Under the pieces are notes generated by a model. That model saw nothing but the letters and a program-made list of their open reading frames with translations. It ran no database searches and was not told where the DNA came from. Positions 43,894 to 51,317 of a stretch of 64,000 nucleotides of DNA are shown here, in pieces. Source of the stretch: JAJZAM01 sp027391075 (GTDB lineage Bacteria > Actinomycetota > Acidimicrobiia > Acidimicrobiales > Palsa-688); contig DAHYHI010000049.1 of the NCBI GenBank assembly GCA_027391075.1, positions 1-64,000 of the forward strand, read 5' to 3'. Every line of letters begins with the position of its first letter. Position 1 is the first letter of the stretch. The position numbers and the translations under genes were made by a program.

Positions 43894-45846
43894 CTAAGCG
43901 CTGCGGGTTCGCTCCACCTCGGCCTGCTTGGCCACCTCTATCAGAGCCGTTTCGCTCAATGGACGGTGGAAGAAGAAGCCCTGAAGGATTTGGACACCGT
44001 GCTGGCGGAGACGCTCGGCGCACGCTTGGTCTTCGACTCCTTCGGCTACCACCGCGAACCCTAACCTATGGGCCAGGTCGGAGATGCTCCGCACGATCGC
44101 ATCGTCGGCTGGGGATGTTCCGCTGCGTCCCACGAAGGACTGGTCGATCTTGATTTCGTCGAGAGGCAAAGTCGGCAGCACCGACATTGACGTGTAACCG
44201 GTACCGAAGTCGTCGAGGGATATCTTGACCCCTCGTTGGCGAAGAGGGCTGAGCAGCGCAGCTGCACGGGAGATGCTCGCCGGTTCGGCGGTTTCGGTTA
44301 TCTCGACTGTTAGTACGCTTGGAGGTAGCTGGCGGGAGTACAGTTCGGAGAGGATCCACTTGGCTAGATCACCCCTGCTGAGTAGCGCCGCAGACAAGTT
44401 GACTGCAACCGGTATGCAGATGCCTTGCTTCCGCCACCTCACTTGGGCGTCGAGAGCCTCGGCTAGAGCCCACTCGGTGAGCCGACTTACCAGTCCGGTT
44501 CTTTCAGCTAGAGGGATGAACCTGGCTGGTGACACCGGCCCGTGCTTGGTGCCGGTCCAGCGCATGAGCGCTTCTACAGCTAGGATTTCCCCTGTTTCGC
44601 TGGACACCTGGGGCTGATAAGCGAGGGAGAGTTCACCCCTGTTGATCGCGACGCGTAACTCGGCCAAGAGCGCCAGGTCCTCGGCCGTCAGGGCTCCCTC
44701 GTCGCCGTCCCAGATGTGGACCGGCTGGTTCTCTGTCATCGCCCTCTTTGCACTGAGTGATGCCTTGCGGATGAGGGTTGCCAGGTCATCCCCGTCCCAA
44801 GGAGAGAATGCCACGCCTGTGTGGGAACGGATCGCCAACTCGATGCCGCCAACTAGGTAACGGCTTGCGCCGAGAGCTTTGTTGAGGACGTCGACGAGTA
44901 TGCTGGCCTTCTGGGCGGCGGTGTCTAGGGAGGGGCCCCGGTGCCCGATTGGCGGTCCCACGACTTCTACGACGACGATCTCGTCGCCGTCAACCCTGCC
45001 GATCATCGCGTCTGGGGGGAGAACCTGTCCGATGTTCTCGACGATCCGTTGGAGGAGCTCGCTCCCTACCGCGTAGCCTAGGGCTCCCCGGGCGTCGCTT
45101 AGACCGGCAAGGTTGGTGACCGCCACGACCAGCGGGCGGGGAGGTCCCGCTCCCAGCCGCTTGGCGAGACCGTACCCGTTTGGCAACCCTGTGTCAGTGT
45201 CCACCGTGTCCCGGCGTCGGGCCGCTGTCGCGGCGAAGGCAAGAGCCAAGCCGGCCCCGGCGTATGCGATGAGCGCCGAGGCGATGACGGCTACCTCTGA
45301 GATCGCTGTCCGGTGGTTCCCGAGCTCGATCCACAAAGCTACGCCGAGAGTGGCGGTGTCGACGATCAGGCGCTTCCACGAAGAGAAGAGTGCGTCGAAG
45401 ATTGCTAGACCAGCCCAAGCTATTAGAAAGCAGATCGCGCCGCTGTCTTGACGGGCTCCCCACACGGCGAAGACTGCGGAAACTGTGATCCACCCGGTTA
45501 GCAGCGTGGAAGCTGTGTGGTCGACAGTCCTGACCCTCATCAGAGCGACGAGAGTCAAGCCTGACACCCCGGTTACGGTAGCGACTATCCAGCGGTGAGT
45601 GAACGGGTACCCTGCAACGAGGGCCGCTGGGGGAAGAACGACCGATGCGAACACGAGGACGACTCGGATGACCGAAAGCGGGCTGAGCAGCTCGATTGGA
45701 GCACCAAGAGCGAACCACGAACGCGTCTTGGGAAACCACGTGTTACGGACTTTGACCGATTTGCGTAGCGGACGGCTGGTGACCGACTGGCCACGTCTTT
45801 CGCCGGGCCAGGGCTTGCGACCTGACGCTTGGTCTGTCCTTGACAC
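43894..45846 (-). CDS. Membrane GGDEF-EAL protein, probable c-di-GMP phosphodiesterase
   Basis: 650 residues. About five hydrophobic segments lie within residues 55-210. The GGDEF domain (about 215-380) is degenerate: the signature reads RVDGDEIVV, so the first Gly of GGDEF is Asp. The EAL domain (about 395-645) keeps EALMRW, VNLSAALL, EITETAEP, DDFGTGYTSM, IKIDQSFV and VVAEGVED, which include the metal and catalytic residues, and should hydrolyse c-di-GMP. The GGDEF part may bind GTP as an activator, as in some hybrids (family knowledge). The GTG at 45846 is chosen; a later start is possible as the first 35 residues are basic and unconserved. Confidence 0.88.
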   Translation of the reverse strand: MSRTDQASGRKPWPGERRGQSVTSRPLRKSVKVRNTWFPKTRSWFALGAPIELLSPLSVIRVVLVFASVVLPPAALVAGYPFTHRWIVATVTGVSGLTLVALMRVRTVDHTASTLLTGWITVSAVFAVWGARQDSGAICFLIAWAGLAIFDALFSSWKRLIVDTATLGVALWIELGNHRTAISEVAVIASALIAYAGAGLALAFAATAARRRDTVDTDTGLPNGYGLAKRLGAGPPRPLVVAVTNLAGLSDARGALGYAVGSELLQRIVENIGQVLPPDAMIGRVDGDEIVVVEVVGPPIGHRGPSLDTAAQKASILVDVLNKALGASRYLVGGIELAIRSHTGVAFSPWDGDDLATLIRKASLSAKRAMTENQPVHIWDGDEGALTAEDLALLAELRVAINRGELSLAYQPQVSSETGEILAVEALMRWTGTKHGPVSPARFIPLAERTGLVSRLTEWALAEALDAQVRWRKQGICIPVAVNLSAALLSRGDLAKWILSELYSRQLPPSVLTVEITETAEPASISRAAALLSPLRQRGVKISLDDFGTGYTSMSVLPTLPLDEIKIDQSFVGRSGTSPADDAIVRSISDLAHRLGFAVVAEGVEDQACAERLRQHGVQILQGFFFHRPLSETALIEVAKQAEVERTRSA

Positions 45847-45944
45847 TGAACATCAGTCGGCAGAAGCGAGTCTCGACTTGAAGACCCGGCACGACTTACG
45901 CGGAGGGCGCCGCTCAGCAGCGGAGGAAACGGAAAAATACTCCC

Positions 45945-46730
45945 TTAAGGAAAGCGCTCGAACCAGCGCCGAGTTAAGTTCATGCCGCCGAGTCCGGGAA
46001 GCCGGTCGATCCGGCGGTCGATCCGGCGAGTGGCTTTGATCCCCTGTAGGTCGCTGAAGAGATATCTCACCAGGAACTCTGTTTCACCGGATGGCATCAC
46101 CTTCGACCCAACGGGTGACCACAGCCAGCGGAGGGCGCTCCTGGTAAGGCGACGTGCCGAGACGCTATTGGCTAGGCGCATGTCGGCTTGGGACGAGTAG
46201 AAATCCATGTGACGTCCCTCTTGAACCATGATGCGCTTCAACAGTGCCGACAGCAACGGGTGAGCTGCCTTCGCCCCGAGGAGGGCGTAGCCGGCTTGGG
46301 TGGTCATCTCGTTTATGGCTCCCCATGCCATCTGAAGGGCCAGAAGGTTCCCACCCGCCAACCAGGATCCACCCAGCATTACTAGAGGTCTGATCCGGTC
46401 GGCCGCTCCCAAGCTCTGTCGCATGGCGTGGATCCGCGGCCCTCCGGAGTTTTCCCCGTGCGCGGCGAGCACCGCAGCGATCGCCTCCCCGTGCCACAGT
46501 TCCTCGAACGCCCATATGGACAAGAAGGAAGTCAGATCGGGGTCGGCGTGGGCGGGACTGACGAGAAGGTCCCGCAGGTAGCACGCAGTGTGGAACTCGA
46601 CGTCGTGCATGTAGCGCAGGCATCGAAGCGCATCTTGGTCAAGGGGGCTGTGCTCGAAATCACCCAGGTCGAGGTCGTCCCAGCGCAAGCGATCAGCCAG
46701 GCGCTTGCTGTCTTGGATGGCGAACCTCAT
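45945..46730 (-). CDS. Ferritin-like di-iron protein, acyl-ACP-desaturase-like
   Basis: 261 residues, mostly helical. Candidate iron ligands come in the usual order: Glu in DVEFHTACYL, FEELWHGEA (ExxH), a Glu in AINEMTTQAGY and QEGRHMDFY (ExxH). Two ExxH-type motifs about 90-100 residues apart suggest the ferritin-like fold of soluble acyl-ACP desaturases and related oxidases. The substrate is unknown. The C-terminal RIDRRIDRLPG region is very basic. It lies 45 bases downstream of the SGNH hydrolase gene on the same strand. Confidence 0.65.
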   Translation of the reverse strand: MRFAIQDSKRLADRLRWDDLDLGDFEHSPLDQDALRCLRYMHDVEFHTACYLRDLLVSPAHADPDLTSFLSIWAFEELWHGEAIAAVLAAHGENSGGPRIHAMRQSLGAADRIRPLVMLGGSWLAGGNLLALQMAWGAINEMTTQAGYALLGAKAAHPLLSALLKRIMVQEGRHMDFYSSQADMRLANSVSARRLTRSALRWLWSPVGSKVMPSGETEFLVRYLFSDLQGIKATRRIDRRIDRLPGLGGMNLTRRWFERFP

Positions 46731-46775
46731 GCGACGTATTCGAGGGAGGCGCCCGTAGCGGATGGCAAGCTGGTG

Positions 46776-48266
46776 TTAGGGGGCGCTGGAGGCGTTACAT
46801 CCAGGCGTCGGGGTGAAGCTGACGAGGGGGGGAACCTGGGGTAGAGAGGGCAGTTGGAGCGTTGCAGTGTCGATAGCATCCGCAAACGCTGTCTGGCCGG
46901 CGGGGCTGGGATGAAGGTGATCACCGGAGTCGTAGGGGGGGAACAATGCGGCCGGGTTGCACTGGCCGTTGTAGACGTCGGCCATCACAGGGGCCATGTT
47001 TAGGACTCCGTCGAAAGCACCCGATGTTCGGATCCAGTTGTCCACTGCTACTAGGTTTTCCTGGTCAGCGGGGCTCCAATACTCGTCCTTGTCTGTGCTG
47101 CGCGGCAGCAGGGTGACTCCCACGATCCTTATCCCGGCCGCGTGAGCTTGCGCGATGGCCTGCTGGTAACCGGCGATCAGTTCGGAAGCGTTGGAACCGA
47201 ACCACAGGTCGTTCGTCCCAAGAAACAGCACGACTTCGCCGACGCCGGGCTGTTGGAGGGCGTCAGCCGCCAAGCGCGTTAGTCCGGGCAGCCCACCGCT
47301 CTTGGTGTCGTCGGTCGGAGCTGTCGAGCTCGGGGGCAGGAGAGCGTTGGCACTGATACCTTCGTTGATAACAGCACGCTGCTCGCTGGGGGGAAGCGAG
47401 TCGATGCGTTCCTGTAGAACGTGAGTCCATCTCAAGGTGCTGTTATAGCCGTCGGTGATCGAGTCTCCAACGACGACGATGCTTGGCTGGCCGGTGGTCT
47501 CGAGCACGTCGACTGAGTCCACGAACCTGATCTGCGTGCTTTGGTATCCGATCCCAAGTAGGTTCGCCGAGCCGGTCACGTTGCCTCGTCCGTTCGCCGT
47601 GAAGTAGCCGCGAATGGGGCTCGTGGTGCAACACCAGTGCAAGCTAACGGTGGTGGTGCTCTGCACCCAGAGGCTAATCGCCAAGGTTTCGTTCTGAGTG
47701 ACGGACATCTGGACCTGGTCGGTATACATCGCCTGGCCTGGGGGTATGGTCACGCTGGGAGCGCCATCGAAGGTCACGGTATGGCTGCTACCCGGAACCG
47801 TGGCGGAGCCCCCGGCGGACTGCGCCACGGTGGCGGCCCCGATCACCAACGGCTGGGTGCCCCAGAGATTGGAAACCCTGAATTTAACGGCTTGGCCCCC
47901 GAGGGCGACCGTCACCAGGTCGCGGACCGTGGCATTGGAGGCGACGCCGTAACCCCATGCCATCGGGGACCCCCATGCGACTCGCCACACCGGTTGGGGG
48001 GTCGTCGTGGTCGTCGTGGTCGTCGTGGTCGTCGTACTGGCGATAGATGGAAGCGACGTCGGGTCGGACTGGATGGGAGCGGTGTTGGCCTGCTCGTTCG
48101 CTGTGGTAGATCCGCCTGACAGTACGGTTGCTGCCACGATCACCGCCGCTATGACAACGGCGAGAAGTCCCATTAGCGGCCAGTTGCGGGACCGTCTCGA
48201 AGAGAAGATACGCCGCCGCCCGCCGCCTGGAAGCGGCACTCCTCCCCCCGGTAGGTAGTGAGTCAC
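46776..48266 (-). CDS. Membrane-anchored SGNH/GDSL-type hydrolase with polythreonine linker
   Basis: 496 residues. One membrane segment at about 31-52 is followed by a linker with 12 consecutive Thr (about residues 77-88). A beta-rich N-terminal domain precedes the SGNH domain: VVVGDSITDGYN (block I Ser), INEGISANAL (block II Gly), FLGTNDLW (block III Asn) and DHLHPSPAG (block V Asp/His). It should de-esterify a polysaccharide or lipid outside the cell. The GTG start codes for a short proline/glycine-rich cytosolic tail. The threonine tract is encoded by a DNA microsatellite, see 48001-48035. Confidence 0.88.
   Translation of the reverse strand: MTHYLPGGGVPLPGGGRRRIFSSRRSRNWPLMGLLAVVIAAVIVAATVLSGGSTTANEQANTAPIQSDPTSLPSIASTTTTTTTTTTTTPQPVWRVAWGSPMAWGYGVASNATVRDLVTVALGGQAVKFRVSNLWGTQPLVIGAATVAQSAGGSATVPGSSHTVTFDGAPSVTIPPGQAMYTDQVQMSVTQNETLAISLWVQSTTTVSLHWCCTTSPIRGYFTANGRGNVTGSANLLGIGYQSTQIRFVDSVDVLETTGQPSIVVVGDSITDGYNSTLRWTHVLQERIDSLPPSEQRAVINEGISANALLPPSSTAPTDDTKSGGLPGLTRLAADALQQPGVGEVVLFLGTNDLWFGSNASELIAGYQQAIAQAHAAGIRIVGVTLLPRSTDKDEYWSPADQENLVAVDNWIRTSGAFDGVLNMAPVMADVYNGQCNPAALFPPYDSGDHLHPSPAGQTAFADAIDTATLQLPSLPQVPPLVSFTPTPGCNASSAP
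48001..48035. repeat. In-frame 9-base tandem repeat (polythreonine codons)
   Basis: The unit GTCGTCGTG occurs almost four times without interruption and codes on the minus strand for repeating Thr codons (ACG ACG ACC type) in the SGNH hydrolase linker. Copy-number change would keep the frame and only alter the linker length. Confidence 0.85.
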
Positions 48267-48447
48267 TTCCGTCTGACTTTCGTCGCTTTGCGCGCTAGCG
48301 CTGACTCGGCCAAATCAGAAGAGTACTTCGAATGTTCCAAGATCGCCTGAAGCGCCCGTCGTGAAGGCCGAAATCACCTTTTCGATCCTATCGAAGTTCC
48401 CCTGGCGCGAAAGTCACACTGGAAAGGCCGCGAGGGGTCCAAGAGGC

Positions 48448-48453
48448 TACGAT
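48448..48453 (+). promoter_or_regulatory. Candidate -10 box giving a leaderless HD-gene transcript
   Basis: TACGAT ends six bases before the ATG at 48460, the usual spacing for transcripts that start at the first base of the start codon. No good -35 box was found. Confidence 0.35.
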
Positions 48454-48459
48454 AATAGG

Positions 48460-49023
48460 ATGGGCATCCTGCAGAGGGCAAAGTTCTCGAGTTTCGAAGA
48501 GTCCACGCGGGAGGACTGGGCCAAGATAGCGCCCAGGCTGGATATCACGCAGAGCCTGGTTCCTGAACGGGTTATTCGTCTCCTGCGCGAACTTGAGAGC
48601 GATCACGGTGGTTTCCCCGTGGATCGCCTGGAGCACTCGCTTCAGACTGCGACCCGGGCCGAGAGAGATGGCAGGGACGAAGAGTACGTCTTGTGCGCCC
48701 TGCTGCACGACATAGGTGACACTCTGTCACCTTTCAACCACCCGTCTATCGCCGCTGACATCCTGAAACCATTCGTGTCGGAGGCCAACCACTGGATGGT
48801 CGCGCATCATGGTATCTTCCAAGGCTACTACTTTTGGCATCACATAGGTCTCGATCGCAACGCACGAGAGCAATTCCGGGACAGCGAATTCTTCGATTAC
48901 ACCGCCGAGTTCTGCGCTAAGTACGACCAAGTTGCCTTCGACATCGACTACTCCAGCGAGCCACTCGAACACTTCGAGCCGCTTATTCGCCAGACCCTCG
49001 TGACGTCCGTACCGGCAGTCTGA
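48460..49023 (+). CDS. HD-domain protein, possible PhnZ-like di-iron oxygenase
   Basis: 187 residues from ATG 48460; an upstream frame to 48361 adds an unconserved, Arg-rich part. The HD signature is DRLEHSLQTATRAE followed by LCALLHDIGD; additional His residues occur in FNHPSIAADIL, MVAHHGIFQGYY and FWHH, and an Asp in KYDQVAFD. Extra His ligands beyond the core HD pair are seen in mixed-valent di-iron HD oxygenases such as PhnZ, but also in phosphohydrolases. So the metal site is clear and the reaction is not. It stands alone, convergent with the small membrane-protein gene. Confidence 0.8.
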   Translation: MGILQRAKFSSFEESTREDWAKIAPRLDITQSLVPERVIRLLRELESDHGGFPVDRLEHSLQTATRAERDGRDEEYVLCALLHDIGDTLSPFNHPSIAADILKPFVSEANHWMVAHHGIFQGYYFWHHIGLDRNAREQFRDSEFFDYTAEFCAKYDQVAFDIDYSSEPLEHFEPLIRQTLVTSVPAV

Positions 49024-49025
49024 GA

Positions 49026-49074
49026 CTGCCTCCTAGACCCGAAAGGACCGGCTGACGCGTCCGGTCCGAGGCAG
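49026..49074. terminator. Two-tier bidirectional terminator hairpin
   Basis: An outer stem CTGCCTC (49026-49032) with GAGGCAG (49068-49074) encloses an inner stem GGACCGG (49045-49051) with CCGGTCC (49061-49067). It fills the gap between the stops of the HD gene and the small membrane-protein gene almost exactly. Confidence 0.65.
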
Positions 49075-49275
49075 CTAACTCTTGCGGACTGCCCGCCAAA
49101 GGCTCCATGGGAAAAGGACCGCTACTGCAGACGGAACGATCCACCAAGCACTTACATTCGTACGGGCAACAGCGTAGGTTACAGCCAGCGCCACGGCTAC
49201 GCCGAAGGCGACAGTCCAGTCGTCTCCGATAATGAAGTCATACCAGAACGCAAGAAAGCTTTTGAAGTGCTTCAT
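49075..49275 (-). CDS. Small membrane protein of 66 residues
   Basis: The ATG at 49275 overlaps the stop of the COG4280-like gene by four bases (ATGA), the same coupling used by genuine operon pairs in this window. The protein has two hydrophobic segments (about 17-37 and 42-60, the second with AWWIVPSAVAVLFPWSLW) and charged ends. I do not recognise a family. Coupled translation with a larger membrane protein suggests a partner subunit or modulator of it. The coding pattern is consistent with its neighbours. Confidence 0.7.
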   Translation of the reverse strand: MKHFKSFLAFWYDFIIGDDWTVAFGVAVALAVTYAVARTNVSAWWIVPSAVAVLFPWSLWRAVRKS

Positions 49276-50057
49276 ACGGGGGTTCCAGCGCCTCTCGATG
49301 TTGAGGCTCTATTCCCTGAGGCCGTCTTGGTGTTAGCGCGCGGCTTCACTACAGCAGCCAGGGCCAACCCGAAAGCTGCGACTGCTGGGACCAAGACCAG
49401 TAGGGCGGCGTCGGATCCGGGCCAGTGGGCGCCCGCCCCTTCGGTTCCCCAGAATGTCCCGAACGAGATGAGCATCACTCCCACCACGAATTTCATCGTG
49501 TTCTCTGGCACCCGGGCGAGTGGGGCGCGAACCACTACTCCGACAGCCACCACTACTACCACCGCGGCGACAGCAGCAACAGCGGCGAGCGAAACATCGT
49601 GTTGGTTCGACCCGAAGGTCAATACGATGAACGCCACTTCGAGACCTTCGAGTACGACCCCTTTGAAGGACAACGTGAACGCGTACCAGTCCGCTACGAC
49701 GCCGACCCCTTTCGAGTCTGCCGCCCTTGCAGCCGCCAGCTGCTCACGAAAGATCCTATCCTCGTCGTGGAGGGCCTTGCGCCCGCTCGCCCGAAGCACC
49801 GCTTTACGAAGCCACTGAAGGCCGAAGACGAGGAGCAAAGCGCCGACGAACAACCTCAGGTCCCGTAGCGGTATGGCTGTCAGGGCAGGTCCAAGAACGG
49901 CCACGACTACGGCGAGGACTGTTAGACCGGCGCCCACCCCGATGAGTGCTGAGCGCCAGTCTCGAGCTGTCCCGGCAGCAAGCACGATAGTCGTAGCCTC
50001 TACCGCTTCGACGGCACACGCAAGAAAGACGGCGAGAAACAGCGCTCCCGCGTTCAT
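49272..50057 (-). CDS. COG4280-like polytopic membrane protein
   Basis: 261 residues with about six hydrophobic segments. The first helix carries VFLACAVEAVEATTIVLAAGTARDWRSALIGVGAGL and a later one TLSFKGVVLEGLEVAFIVLTFG; paired acidic residues within helices (EAVEA, EGLE) are the hallmark of this family and recall cation transporters of the Gdt1/TMEM165 and LysE-like groups. The transported species is unknown. A charged helix (LRKAVLRASGRKALHDEDRIFREQLAAARAADSKG) lies between the halves. The C-terminal tail overlaps the downstream small gene. Confidence 0.75.
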   Translation of the reverse strand: MNAGALFLAVFLACAVEAVEATTIVLAAGTARDWRSALIGVGAGLTVLAVVVAVLGPALTAIPLRDLRLFVGALLLVFGLQWLRKAVLRASGRKALHDEDRIFREQLAAARAADSKGVGVVADWYAFTLSFKGVVLEGLEVAFIVLTFGSNQHDVSLAAVAAVAAVVVVVAVGVVVRAPLARVPENTMKFVVGVMLISFGTFWGTEGAGAHWPGSDAALLVLVPAVAAFGLALAAVVKPRANTKTASGNRASTSRGAGTPV

Positions 50058-50084
50058 GGCTGAGATCCCATTCTCTTCTGTATC

Positions 50085-51317
50085 TTACAAGCCTGTCCGC
50101 CGCGGCGGCTGATACGTTGGGAACACCAGGCATCCGTCAGCGGAAAGTACGATCTGGGCTCTCGATTCGAATCTCAACCGCTGCGAGTGGGGGATCCCAC
50201 TCAGGCGGCGCCCGCCGGATAGCTCTATGACGTGGTCGTAGCCCCAGCCGCGAAAGGCGCTGTCGAGCGCGACGGCGTCTAGAGTCGCTCTCGGAGGGCT
50301 TGAGCCGTTTGCTGAGCCGTTCGACAGCGACAACCCGGGAGCCACATTGCGGCTCCGCGGCTGTGGACTGTCTGGCCCTCCGAAGTGTGCAGCCGTAGGG
50401 CGGATCAGGACACGTACAGGTGTACCCCGCTCGGGTGGTTCGCCGAGCATCGGTCTGCCGTAGATCTCATGTCCGGAGACGTCGACGGTCAGATGCGATC
50501 CGTCGAAGCCGCCCGCTACTCCTTCGAGCTCGCCTGCGAGGCCGGTGAAGCGGGCCACGAACTCGCTGGCGGGGTCTCGATAGACGGTCTCAGGAGCGGC
50601 GAGCTGCACCAGCCTGCCCCGATCGAGCACGCCGACAACGTCTGCCAGTGCGAACGCCTCTGCCTGATCGTGGGTGATATAGACGGCGGCCGCTCCAAGA
50701 CGGCGTACCATGGCCCCGATGTCAACCCTAAGTTGTTCCCGACGGTCGGCGTCCAGGTTGGAGAGCGGTTCGTCGAAGAGAAGGAGGCTGGGCTCGGCGA
50801 CTAAGGCTCGTGCCAGGGCGACGCGCTGCTGCTCTCCCCCCGACAACTGTCCGGGGTAGCGACCCTCCAAGCCGGCCAGCCCAACCTGTGCAAGAGCTAG
50901 CAGGGAACGGCTCCGCCGCTCGTCGGTGTTGTAGCGACGCCGGCGAAGAGCGAACGACACGTTCTGCTCTGCTGTCATGTGTGGCCACAAAGCGTAGTCT
51001 TGGAAGACCATAGCCAGATCCCGTTTCTCGGGCGGAAGGTGTGTGCCTGGGCCGTCCATCTCGACCCCACCGATGCCGAGTCGACCGGAGGTCGGCCGTT
51101 CGATCCCGGCTATACAGCGCAATAGGGTGGTCTTGCCGCTTCCTGACGGGCCGAGCAACACCACGAACTGGCCTGGCGCCACATCAAGGCTGACATTGTC
51201 GACTGCAATCTTGGAGCCAAATGCCTTGGTGAGATCCGCTACCTCGACGGCCGACAAGCTATCCTCCCGACGACCCAAGCTCGAAACGGTTGGCTGTTGC
51301 GCCCATGTTTTCATCAC
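50085..51317 (-). CDS. fbpC: Fe3+-type ABC transporter ATP-binding protein
   Basis: 410 residues. Walker A LLGPSGSGKTT, Q-loop VFQDYALWPH, signature QLSGGEQQRVALARAL, Walker B LLLFDEPLSNLD and H-loop ITHDQAEA are complete. A C-terminal TOBE-like part follows from about 260 (VRVLIRPTAAHF), broken by a Ser/Gly/Pro-rich insert. The order FbpA-FbpB-FbpC downstream of a common start matches iron(III) or related anion/polyol importers. The ATG overlaps the permease stop by four bases. Confidence 0.85.
   Translation of the reverse strand: MMKTWAQQPTVSSLGRREDSLSAVEVADLTKAFGSKIAVDNVSLDVAPGQFVVLLGPSGSGKTTLLRCIAGIERPTSGRLGIGGVEMDGPGTHLPPEKRDLAMVFQDYALWPHMTAEQNVSFALRRRRYNTDERRSRSLLALAQVGLAGLEGRYPGQLSGGEQQRVALARALVAEPSLLLFDEPLSNLDADRREQLRVDIGAMVRRLGAAAVYITHDQAEAFALADVVGVLDRGRLVQLAAPETVYRDPASEFVARFTGLAGELEGVAGGFDGSHLTVDVSGHEIYGRPMLGEPPERGTPVRVLIRPTAAHFGGPDSPQPRSRNVAPGLSLSNGSANGSSPPRATLDAVALDSAFRGWGYDHVIELSGGRRLSGIPHSQRLRFESRAQIVLSADGCLVFPTYQPPRRTGL

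Noticed and set aside
48001..48035. CRISPR or direct-repeat array
   Set aside because: The short 9-base unit has no spacers and is in frame within a coding sequence, so it is a codon repeat.
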